DNA of 64,000 nucleotides, taken from assembly GCA_951640165.1 (NCBI GenBank), contig OX621263.1, forward strand, positions 9,244,001 through 9,308,000. The letters are read 5' to 3'. A program made the position numbers and the translations under genes. This document shows positions 54,984 to 64,000 of this stretch, piece by piece (position 1 is the stretch's first letter; the number at the start of each line of letters is the position of its first letter). The notes under the pieces were generated by a model. The model saw only the letters and a list, made by a program, of their open reading frames with translations, was not told the DNA's origin and ran no database searches. Source of the stretch: Pseudoips prasinana (Eukaryota; Arthropoda; Insecta; Lepidoptera; Nolidae).

Positions 54984-55304
54984 CTAGCTGCGCCCCGCGG
55001 TTTTACCCGCGTTAAATATTGTAAATTATCACAGCTTCTCCCCCGTAGGTGATAGCGTGATAATATGTATCCTATATGTTGACCCGACCTCTTAGTAATA
55101 TTCATGCAAAATTTGAAGTAAATCCGTGCAGTACTTTTAGAGTTTAGCCCGGACATACATACAGACAAACAGACACACAGACAAAAAATTTAAAAACTAT
55201 ATTTTTGGCTTCAATATCGATTGTAGATCACGCCCCAAGTATCCTTTTAAAAAAATATTTATTGTACAGTTTTGACTTTCCTACGATTTTATTATATGTA
55301 TAGA
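54984..55304 (-). mobile_element. Non-autonomous Helitron, family 1
   Basis: CTAGCTGCGCCCCGCGGTTT ... TATGTATAGA between A and T. Confidence 0.85.
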
Positions 55305-55334
55305 TTTACAAAAAAAAGTATATTTATGTCCGTT

Positions 55335-55402
55335 GTACAATTCATAGTATAAGCTTTGCTTAGTTTGGATTAGATGGCGCTATGTGATATAATAGTAATA
55401 AT
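55335..55402 (+). mobile_element. SINE 3' end, diverged
   Basis: 'taagctttgcttagtttgga' and 'gatggcgctatgtgatat' match the tail of the 15170 element. Confidence 0.5.
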
Positions 55403-55478
55403 ATCAATCGACCAAATTGGCAAACATGGATATTTATCAAAATCGACATACAGATAATTAAATAAATAACCGGCTCAC

Positions 55479-55735
55479 CGGCTTGTTGGCGTGGTTGGCA
55501 AATGCTTGATTTTCACGCCGCAGGTCGAGGGTTCGATTCCCACTCAGGACAGATATTTGTGAATGTGAACATGTCTGTTTGTCCTGAGTTTAGGTGTAAT
55601 TATCTATATAAGTATGTATTTACAAAAGAAAAGTAGTATATGTAGTATATCAGTTATCTGGTTCCATCGTACAAGCTCTGCTTAATTTGGGATCAGATGG
55701 TACAATATCCCAGGATATTATTATTATTACTAGGC
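55479..55735 (+). mobile_element. tRNA-headed SINE ('family A'), full copy
   Basis: 'gcttgttggcgtggttggca' A box, 'gggttcgattcccactcagg' B box, 'ggtgtaattatctatataag' (the Helitron target seen at 37926), 'ggatcagatggtacaatatc', (att)n. Confidence 0.88.
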
Positions 55736-56079
55736 TGTCTCGTCTCATTTGGTCGTTTAAAGATAACTTATTGGACCTTTTAGTGTCAATATAAAGTATA
55801 GTGACATTTCAAGGATGGTAAATAAAGAAACTCTTGCGCAACAACTTGCATAAGATCCGCATATTAACGCTATGATTCAGAGTGACACTGATTCTTGAAC
55901 AATGGACGTTATGGATTTTGACGAAATTGGTGTTATTTCGCTTTCTAAGTAACACTGAATGGACTTTATAAAAAAAAATGGGATTGATATAATATAAAAC
56001 GGAAAAAGTGATCAGTGTAAAGTCTTTAGGATTACACCGGTCGTTGACAGATCTACATAATTATAGGGACTTTTGCAGT

Positions 56080-56270
56080 AAAAATCGGAAAGGGAAGACC
56101 ACGTAAAACATTCGCTGACCAAACCGGAAATTTTCTTAAAAAAGGCTAGGTCAGAAGTACCCTACAACCACGAGCATGTATGAAGAATATAATGACAGTA
56201 AATGAAGCAAAAGAGGTGTACAAAGATCGTGATAAATGGAAATTCGTTCTCTCTGCCTACACCTCCGGCA
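56080..56270 (+). pseudogene. LINE C-terminal fragment
   Basis: Plus strand: GKGRPRKTFADQTGNFLKKG then stop, RACMKNIMTVNEAKEVYKDR, DKWKFVLSAY. Resembles the C-terminal tail of RTE-like or related LINE proteins. One in-frame stop. Confidence 0.6.
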
Positions 56271-56497
56271 AAATTGCTTTAAAACTGACAAAGTTATTAG
56301 CAATTAAATATCATGTTAGACAAAAAGAACGCGCTACCTACATATGACGTCATTTGTAGTGAAGACAATGATATCCCGTACTGATCATCATTTCGCGAGA
56401 CAGGGACAGAGCAATCCCACTTTAACCCCGCTAGAACCTTAAAACGATTTAACCTAACAAGTATATCAAATCAATTGTAAAAAAATCTTTCTGAACT

Positions 56498-56521
56498 ATA
56501 TATATATATATATATATATAT
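56498..56521. repeat. (AT)n microsatellite
   Basis: Twelve AT repeats. Confidence 0.95.
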
Positions 56522-57269
56522 GTGGTAATTTTAAAAAAAAATAGTATTTATCCAATATCACATACATAATCAACCAACCGGCGAAATTCAGATCAACTTT
56601 AATCCAGCAATCACCAACCAAATCGTATAGCCGATAATACATTAAAGATTCCTTTTTAAAAGTAAAAGTTTGCTCACGTGAACTCCGAACACAGATATTA
56701 TGCAACAAACAAACATACATCGAATTCAAATCATGGTTAAGTGGCACACAAACAAACCGCACAACAGTGGTAACAATAGCACTCTTTGCGTATTGAATTT
56801 ATCTGAAGTAAAACCAACTCTACGGTAATACTAAACCAATGAGATGGAATAATATATAACCAACATACTGGTATGATGAAAAATCTAGCTGCCTAAGGTA
56901 TAGGCCTCCAGCCCAGGGTACGGCTTTTCCAGGAGCTGAGACTTCAACGAACGTCTTATCTTCTTAGGGATCTGTACAGGCGTCTTATCAAGTCGTCACG
57001 TGACCAAATAGCTAGCTCATACTTAAAGCAACGAATTAGCCTCGTTATTCAACGGAGTAATGCTGCCAGCTTTCTGGGCACCTTGCCCGCAGGTAACGAT
57101 TTAAATTCAGTTTTTTTTTATTTAGAAGACCTAATTGTTAGCATTCCATGGATTCACCGTGCGGAAACCGGGTCCATCCGGCGATAGAGAGGAAACACTC
57201 AACAGAGTCTGAGTCTTGCGATGATATGAGACTTGAGATGTAGGTTTAAGAGAGCCCCCTGTGATGCAT

Positions 57270-57668
57270 CAACGCTCACCTTCTCTGTCTCTCTGTGTTC
57301 CCCCCTCTTCTTAGCCAAATTTGGTAAGATCCTAATAATTCCGCTTTAGATACTGGTTCTAATATAGAACTTACGGAAGTTCTTGATAATCCTAAGTCTT
57401 TTAATAGGTTATAGAGAGATTTTAGGGGTATACCCCTCGCACCCACTTTCATGGCATATAAATTAACCACAAAGCCGTTTCTGGTTCATAAGTCGTAATA
57501 CTTGTGTGTCTTTAACGCGTGATCTTTAGGGATGTTGGTTTTCCACGGTACGGTAAGCTCTATGAGCACAACGCATTTTAGTTTTCGTGAGTAAAGGAAT
57601 ATGTCCGGTTTAAATGGCGAAGCTCCAATATCCTCTGGGATTTTGTAATGATTTTCATACGTGTCCAT
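57270..57668 (-). pseudogene. PD-(D/E)XK-like nuclease ORF with an in-frame stop
   Basis: Two frames on minus, 57668-57486 and 57482-57276, are one ORF interrupted by a single TGA. They read FKPDIFLYSRKLKCVVLIEL, TVPWKTNI, KTHKYYDL*TRNGFVVNLYA, MKVGARGI and LYNLLKDLGLSRTS. PD...E.T and the following K..KY are the pattern of restriction-like nuclease cores. Similar ORFs are common as unassigned multi-copy proteins in invertebrates and likely belong to retroelements. Function not proven. Confidence 0.65.
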
Positions 57669-57984
57669 CGGTATGGTCTAATCATTTGCACTACTTAGGA
57701 TTGAATGAGGCTTTTGTGTGGATTTCTTTACCGAGACTTTCTTATCAAAGTCTACGTGTCTTTTATATTTGTTGTCAATACCTTGTTACGTAATTACTGT
57801 TGTTTTAATATTTTGTTGAGCTGTTTATTGTTTGTATGATTTTCAATTAAGTTCTGAACACAATTTTAACTTGTTATCTAACTGTTAATGGTGATTTAAT
57901 TGTGAGGAAAATGATATGCTGAACGATCAACATGTTATATTTTTTTCATCACCAACATCTGTCCTATGACAAAAATTTGCACAC

Positions 57985-58085
57985 CTTGTGGTCGAACACA
58001 GTGCATATGTATTACAATCTTACCACCACCTTTAACCTCTGTTAAGCAAATAAACTATTTGATTTGATTGGATTTGATTTGCGTT
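57985..58085 (+). mobile_element. LINE 3' end with (GATTT)n tail
   Basis: 'caccacctttaacctctgtt', 'aagcaaataaactatttgat', then repeated TTGATT units. Confidence 0.5.
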
Positions 58086-58099
58086 AGCGACCAAGAAAC

Positions 58100-58260
58100 T
58101 CATAGCTTCACGTATTCTAATACCCTGTCATGGCGTCGTGAGTAATGACCCTATTGGAACACCTTACAACCTAGTAGCATGTGTTCTCCTCATCACAGGT
58201 ATTGCAGTACTTTTCTGGGGCTTTTCCCCATCGTACAACTTTACTTTGGTCGGAGAGGGT
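58100..58260 (-). pseudogene. LINE tail remnant with CxxC
   Basis: Minus strand: VVRWGKAPEKYCNTCDEE and, after a frame shift, EHMLLGCKVFQ. This looks like the Cys-His tail of RNase H-bearing LINEs. Confidence 0.5.
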
Positions 58261-58485
58261 CATCTAAAACGCGTTTAGACAAAATTTTAGTAGAACAGGC
58301 GACCAGTCATATACAATAGAGTGCGCCATTTCAAGGCTAGTGAGATACAAAATTCACCTAGAGTTAACCACTCGTTTTGCATTTCTAGGTTCATTGCGTA
58401 CACTGTATAGCAATATAAGTAGTATGTAAGTTTTGATTATTGAAGAAGATACATCAATTTATACTACTACCTATTGTCATCTATA

Positions 58486-58799
58486 TCTATACATATAATA
58501 AAATCGTAGGAAAGTCAAAACTGTACATTGAATATTTTTTTAAAAAGGAAACATGGGGCGTGATTTACAATCGATATCGAAGCCAAAAATATACTTTTTA
58601 GAATTTTTGTCTGTTTGTCTGTATGTATGTCCGGGCTAAACTCAAAAAGTACTGCATGGATTTACTTCAAATTTTGCATGAATGTTACTAAGAGGGCAGG
58701 TCAACATATAGGCTACATATTATCACGCTATCGCTTACGAGGGAGGAGCTGTGATAATTTATAAAATTTTACACGGGTAAAACCGCGGGGCACAGCTAG
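58486..58799 (+). mobile_element. Non-autonomous Helitron, family 1
   Basis: A|TCTATACATATAATAAAATC ... CCGCGGGGCACAGCTAG|T; full-length. Confidence 0.87.
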
Positions 58800-59279
58800 T
58801 AATTTATAAACCACCTATCAGTGGTAACAATACCAAACTGCATATCAATGGTAATAAATAATGGAACGCTTTAGTAAAACCAATTCTGCACTTTTCTAGA
58901 CATGAGGCATTCCAATAATATATTGGAGATCGGCAATTAATAACCCCTTACCACCAGATGGAATGTCTGCTTATTTACTAACTTACTAACTAAAAAAACA
59001 AAATTTTAACCCAACGAGTAACCACCGATATGCTGTTCAGCGTATGTATTATGTTTATATATTCACCTCATACTTGTAGAGACCTTGAATATGAGGCCTA
59101 TTTACATTCATTAAAGATTGTCATGACCCTTAAGTATTATGTATGATGGGCTACTTTCTCATGTTTGCGAATATGGTAAGCAAACATACATATTTACATA
59201 TATCGTTGGTCTAGGTATCAGCTGCTGATAAGAGACAGAAGCGACATGAAAGCGGCTCGGCACCAACCACCGCAAACTT

Positions 59280-59620
59280 CTCTAGTCAGGCCTGCGGCAG
59301 GCTATGTCGCTCTCGCATCGGTTTGTTTAGCCTCCATAAAAAATGTCTCTCAGACAATACGCCGTAAATCGTCTGTAACAGACGGAAAGGCCATATAGGC
59401 CCGCCTGTAGCGGGGGCTCTGGGTACTCGTGAACGATCTCGCCAGTACCTCCGCTGTACACTGAGCGTCCGCGAGACTCTCACCCGGGGAGGGGAGGGGC
59501 CTGAATGCCTCCCCCCGTCCCCACAAGCGTGCTACCTGAGCTATAGCAGGTTACCTCTTCCCGGGACCTCTTTACAAGACGAGTGGAGTTCTATTCCTCC
59601 AAACGTCAGCAGTCCCAGGG
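59280..59620. other. GC-rich island of unknown origin
   Basis: About 300 bp with CpG-rich, C/G-run content (e.g. 'cacccggggaggggaggggc') in an AT-rich window. A 65-codon minus frame (59483-59286) has many Arg and no recognised domain. May be the 5' region of a retroelement. Confidence 0.4.
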
Positions 59621-59747
59621 AGCACATCCAGCTACACCAATCTGTCAAATTTCTTTTATACATTTTCAACCTCATTACAAAAGCATAAGGTTCACTTTCA
59701 ATAATGGAAATTTGACATATTGGGGTAGCTTGATGTGCTGGCGTCTG
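59621..59747. mobile_element. 135-bp MITE, copy 4, left end cut
   Basis: Starts at 'agcacatccagctacaccaa' (first 8 bp missing) and ends GATGTGCTGGCGTCTG followed by TA. Confidence 0.82.
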
Positions 59748-59787
59748 TACATATGTCGAGTTTGGAATGTGAGTGGTATCCGTGAGT

Positions 59788-60038
59788 TAATAATAATATC
59801 TAGGGACAATGTCACACAGATCATCCTAGCCCCAAACTAAGCAAAGCTTGTACTATGGGTACCAGGCGACGATATACATACTTATATAGATAGATAAATA
59901 CTTAAATACATAGAAAACATCCATAACTCAGAAACAAATATTAGTGCTCATCACACAAATATTTGCACTTACCGGGATTCGAACCCAGGACCACTAGCTT
60001 CGTAGGCAGGAGCACTACCAACTAGGCTACCGAGACCG
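59788..60038 (-). mobile_element. tRNA-headed SINE ('family B')
   Basis: (aat)n, 'gtcacacagatcatcctagc', 'accgggattcgaacccagg', 'ctaggctaccgagacc'. Confidence 0.86.
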
Positions 60039-60460
60039 AGTTGCATGTTTATCGAGCCCTCCGCGACACAGGGAAAACAATTAATGTTTTTTTTCTAATT
60101 ACTTAATACCTGTTTTTTTTTATTTTCTTTGTAAGTGCCCTATTACTTTGAACCTAAATTTAAAATTGTTATTATTATTACACATAGATCTGTTAATAAA
60201 AACTTGTTCGAACTCAAAACTTTCCAAATCACACAAAAAAGTGACACTAGCAACCAACTCGGTAATGATTTGGAAAAAAATTGCGCGTGCGCATCGTACA
60301 CGTGGTAAAGTGAAATTGCTTTAGATAACGCAACGTCAGCGTGGTACCTTAACTGGTTTTTTTTTTGATACGGCAGGGGTTTCTCTATGCTAGTGTCTCC
60401 CACAAAAAGTGTCTCCGAGTGGGTATGTGGGACACGCAATGAATAAACCTAACCCGCCGT

Positions 60461-60579
60461 GGCCTTCTCCTGATGGAAGGAACCCTGGGAACGCGGATAT
60501 GTTCTGGTGCTCCAGTGCCCCCTACTGGAGCGCCGGAACATATCCGCGTTCCCAGGGTTCCTTCCACCAGGAGAAGGCC
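60461..60579. repeat. GC-rich inverted repeat, 56-bp arms, 7-bp spacer
   Basis: Arms 60461-60516 and 60524-60579 pair with three mismatches, all transitions. Both strands carry open frames through it (60409-60735 plus, 60714-60385 minus). The minus frame begins MQAAVRRQRSVCSAVALPDW, of unknown family. Confidence 0.9.
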
Positions 60580-60739
60580 ACAAACATGCGTCAGATGTTC
60601 AGGACACGTACTCTCGGATGGGTCTGGATTGACCTCCCCTATTGTCGACGCCTGCCAGTCTGGCAAAGCGACTGCACTACAAACAGATCGCTGTCTTCTC
60701 ACGGCTGCTTGCACGTGGCGGCAGTAGAGGACTAGAGAT

Positions 60740-61272
60740 GTAAAATGACTGAATATGACTAGTCACAATTGTCATAAACCTTAAATGACCGGTCATTTAC
60801 TGTCAAATTCAGTCATTTTGACTCAAATATTATTGTCTATTCTCTACTACCACACAATTATTAATTTATTTAGGACCTTAATTTATATGCAATTTTAAAT
60901 GAAACAACGTTTTATTTTGTATTATATCTTGAGAGGATAAGACGACATCAAAGTCAGTGCGCGAGGCGATGCGACGTTGCCATTTTGTCTTAAATGCACG
61001 CATGATTAGAAATGTAAAATGATTAACACTAATATAATAATTTGAATCAGACGATACACATGTTCATATATATTGTCTGAAGCGTACATCTGCAACGCGT
61101 GACTCCATCTTATTCTTATGCTTTGTATTGTTGTGTATCCGTCGCTCTCGTTTGCTCTACTTTGATGCTCGCTCTCTTTATCTTACGTCATATCTCTGTT
61201 CTCTCTTATGTATTGAAATGTGCCTAAAGGTGATGCGTCCCTAGAAGTTTACGCTCAACTATCGTCCTCTTA
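60740..61272. other. AT-rich spacer with short TGAC repeats
   Basis: 60745-60830 alternates 'tgac', 'gtca' and 'aatgaccggtcatt' motifs. Nothing else recognised. Confidence 0.45.
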
Positions 61273-61583
61273 TCTATACAAATAAATAAAATTGGAGTGT
61301 CTGTTTGTAATATTGAAATAACCGGTTTTTACTACATTAATATGAATATATATACGGTACATACACCAAAATGACATTTTTTACAATTTTTGTCTGTCTG
61401 TCTGTCTGTTTGTTCCGGCTAATCTCTGAAATGGCTAGACTGATTTTGACGGGACTTTTATTGGCAGGTAGCTGATATAATAAGGAGTAACTTAGGCTAC
61501 TTTTATTTTAGAAAAAGTCTTTACTTTACAAGAAAAACGAAATAAACTAATTAACACGCGGACGAAGTCGCGGGCACAGCTAG
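61273..61583 (+). mobile_element. Non-autonomous Helitron, family 3
   Basis: A|TCTATACAAATAAATAAAAT ... CGCGGACGAAGTCGCGGGCA then CAGCTAG|T. The terminal hairpin is CGCGGAC/GTCGCG-type. Its end matches the coding Helitron at 23510 better than family 1. Confidence 0.82.
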
Positions 61584-61680
61584 TAGATTATAAAATCGCC
61601 ACGTTCTAAGTTTAAGTTAAAAAAATCGAAAGCTTCTTCTTTTTTTATATATCATCACTTTTTTTAACACTGGTGGAATA

Positions 61681-61940
61681 GGCCTGTTGGCGTGGTTGGC
61701 ACGTGCTTGCTTTTCACGCTGGAGGTCGTGGGTTCGATTCCCACCCAGTACAGATATTTGTGTGCATGAACATATCTGTCTGTCCTGAGTCTGGGTGTAA
61801 TTATCTATATAAGTATGTATTTACAAAAGAAAAGTATTATATGTAGTATATCAGTTATCTGTTTTCCATAGTACGAGCTCTGCTTAGTTTGGGATCAGAT
61901 GGCCGTGTGTAAATAATGTCCCAGGAAATTATTATTATAA
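61681..61940 (+). mobile_element. tRNA-headed SINE ('family A'), full copy
   Basis: 'ggcctgttggcgtggttggc' A box, 'gggttcgattcccacccag' B box, 'ggtgtaattatctatataag', 'gggatcagatggccgtgtgt', (att)n tail. Confidence 0.9.
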
Positions 61941-62355
61941 TTTAATACAAACTTTTTTCAAACAAAACTTTTTGGCGCCCAAACCAGCTGTCATTAAAAA
62001 GGCGCCACCAACCAAACACCTCATTTAAAAATCGAGCACAAGCAAACACACTCAACCCAAATTCCGGTCTTGCCAACAACAAAAAGCTCAAATCAAAATT
62101 TACCATAACAACACGGAATTGCCGGTAAAATTCATTGATTACGTCAGAGCTCGTAACATAGTAAGTATGTCATGCGGACAACTTTCTCCATGATATAATA
62201 CATTACCATGGCTTGGGTTACTTAATATATGTATTCGTAGGCTGTGCACGTTTTGTAAACAGTGCTGATGACTTAAGTAGGCTGTGTGATCTGTTAAGCC
62301 ATTCCCATTTGCTAACGTTTTCCCCAGATCGAAGGAACTGGGGAAAATGTAGTGG
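61941..62355. other. Unassigned sequence
   Basis: No repeat family or gene recognised; two 'ggcgcc' sites about 35 bp apart. Confidence 0.4.
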
Positions 62356-62695
62356 AATTAAAAAAAAACTTGTGTGTTATGTACACGCGTTAGAAGTTAT
62401 ACTTCTTAATATACAACTTGAACATAGTTATCAATTTTCATACCACCTAGAACTAACGTCATGCTGTTATTTTTACGATGCGCGACACCAAAAAATTTAA
62501 CAGCATGAAGTTAGTTCTAGGTGGCATGAGAGTGAATTTTTACGATGCGCGCGCATCGTGCAAATTCACTCTCATACCACCTAGAACTAACTTCATGCTG
62601 TTAAATTTTTTGGTGTCGGTGTGCGCGCGCATCGTAAAAATTCACTCTCATCATTTTTCTCCATCGCGCCAAAAGAAGTATAACTTCAAAAATGA
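62356..62695 (-). mobile_element. Palindromic-ended element ('GAAGTTATACTTC' family), copy 2
   Basis: gaagttatacttc (62393) and gaagtataacttc (62675-62687) ends. Internal 'gcatgaagttagttctagg' occurs in both orientations, with a palindrome centred near 62558 ('gatgcgcgcgcatc'). Opposite orientation to 4446-4793. Confidence 0.7.
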
Positions 62696-62699
62696 GTTT

Positions 62700-62900
62700 T
62701 CATTAACTGCCTGATATCGTCTACTGCTGGACATAGCCCCCAAAGTTTTCCACAACGTTGCCATTTGGGGGAGTTTGCCATAGTCACCGCGCTTGGCTAG
62801 CGAGTTGGCGACCACAGTTAGGTGGTAGCTAGTACACGGGTAACGCTGCCGCTTCCCTTAGGCGCCTTTAACGACACCTACGGGATGTAATAGGGTAGCC
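62700..62900 (-). mobile_element. RTE-derived repeat variant ('family C2')
   Basis: 'ctgatatcgtctactgctgg', 'ttccacaacgttgccatttg', 'caccgcgcttggctagcgag', 'ggtggtagctagtacacggg'. Confidence 0.55.
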
Positions 62901-63043
62901 CTGTTATTCTATCTATGCCGCAAACCACACGGCGTTTAATTTTTAGTACTAGCAAACTATATTTTGGTGATTGACAAACATATTAGTCACACCGACAAAT
63001 AAAATCCTGAGATAAAATTTATTTCAGTAATTAAATTAAATAA

Positions 63044-63219
<176 letters not shown>

Positions 63220-63261
63220 TTATAAGCTAAAAATTAAATAAACTACGATACACTATTTACC

Positions 63262-63715
63262 CTAAAAGGCGTCCAATAATCCCTCCGCATCGCTTATGGG
63301 AAAAGTGCCCATAAGGCTAGCCGCATTGCCACGCTGGATGGCAATACTGATCCTCTGACCCAAGAATAGACCAGCCCTCTGATCATTGGAAGCGTCGACC
63401 AAACCTTTAGCTATTTCTTGAAATATTAAATGTGCGCTTGGGCCCCATGGTCCTAAGGTTTCTACCCCAAACGGCTCAAAAACAAAATTTGCTGCTAAAT
63501 TTGTGTATTTGCGCCGTTTAAGGGTTTCCGCCAAAGCAGCAGCAGCGCCTGCAGAACCCGACGTATGGGGAAGATGGGAGGGCGCAAGGGTGTCGACGCA
63601 TGTTGCATCCCAAACCAGGGGCCTTGGGTAAGCCACGGTCTTCTACGGAGCCAATGACATACCATCGGGTCTCTTTCCATCATCACGTGCCAAGCCGCGT
63701 GATGATGGAAAGAGA
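63262..63715 (-). pseudogene. Nuclease-like retroelement ORF, 5'-truncated, one in-frame stop
   Basis: Minus strand: GLARDDGKRPDGMSLAP*KT, VAYPRPLVWDATCVDTLAPS, KRRKYTNLAANFVFEPFGVE, TLGPWGPSAHLIFQE, QRISIAIQRGNAASLMGTF. Conserved RPDG, WD.TC.D and K..KY fit a restriction-like nuclease fold that I recall as the C-terminal part of multi-copy invertebrate retroelement proteins. The stop replaces a Trp codon (TAG for TGG). The 5' truncation point carries an 18-bp hairpin (63670-63687 with 63698-63715). Confidence 0.7.
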
Positions 63716-64000
63716 TAAAATATTTTTAGGGATTTCATATTTATGTGTATAGGAAAATTTATGATCTGAATTTTCTTGTAGGCCTAAAGTGGATAAAATA
63801 AATATAAGTGGAAAGACTTTTTTTGCACCCCATTGTTGGTGCTGTTAGAAAGGTCTTGAGAAATGCAATCAAGGTTTTTAATTGAACTTCTTCATTAAGA
63901 TACAAATTTCTAAATATAAAACATTAAAGTTATTAAGAACATTTTTCGTTCAAAGGCACAACGCTTATCCCAGATACATAAAGGTTGCTGGTTGGATCCC

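Noticed and set aside
60409..60735. Two overlapping plus open frames of 84-108 codons
   Set aside because: Produced by the GC-rich palindrome; no recognised protein.

Overview
This window is nuclear DNA from an insect, almost certainly a moth or butterfly. It is AT-rich and intron-rich. It is packed with repeats I recognise as typical of Lepidoptera: tRNA-headed and 5S-headed SINEs, short Helitrons ending in CTAG, RTE-like LINE tails and the 'GGGTTCCGTAG' repeat. There are no bacterial operons, CRISPR arrays or rRNA genes.

Two host genes can be read. (1) At 315-2728 (+) lies the 3' end of an angiotensin-converting-enzyme (ACE/Ance-like) gene: three exons and the stop codon. The exon expected between the first two is not visible. 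(2) At 12100-33723 (-) lies a complete six-exon gene for a 305-residue secreted trypsin-like serine protease. It has a signal peptide, an R|IVGG activation site, a full His/Asp/Ser triad and a trypsin-type Asp pocket. All five splice junctions keep frame. Its intron 2 is 13.7 kb and holds a decayed coding Helitron (23510-25627). Intron 1 holds a hAT-type MITE with a perfect 8-bp target duplication.

The rest is transposon landscape. 3-9 kb: Helitrons, a decayed LINE (-), a 5S-derived SINE and an RTE tail split by a 396-bp MITE. 11-19 kb: SINEs and Helitrons in the protease introns and 3' flank. 19-34 kb: SINEs, the palindrome-rich repeat at 22 kb, the Helitron helicase remnant, then AT-rich intron. 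34.6-43 kb: Helitrons, a truncated LINE inserted in an RTE-derived repeat, R1/I-like LINE ends, palindromic MITEs. 43-53 kb: a LINE with an intact 990-codon endonuclease/reverse transcriptase ORF next to an inverted relative that split a SINE inside its B box. 53-64 kb: more SINEs, MITEs and Helitrons, a GC-rich palindromic segment and two broken nuclease-like ORFs.

The most unusual global signal is the number of long, near-perfect inverted duplications with very short spacers. At least eleven have arms of 18-75 bp and spacers of roughly 5-35 bp, in unrelated sequences. Several fold back on a known element (a Helitron helicase, an RTE tail, a nuclease ORF). That points to a recurring template-switch or fold-back process rather than one transposon family, though an assembly artefact must be excluded. 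Several insertions can be proven from empty-site relatives in the same window.
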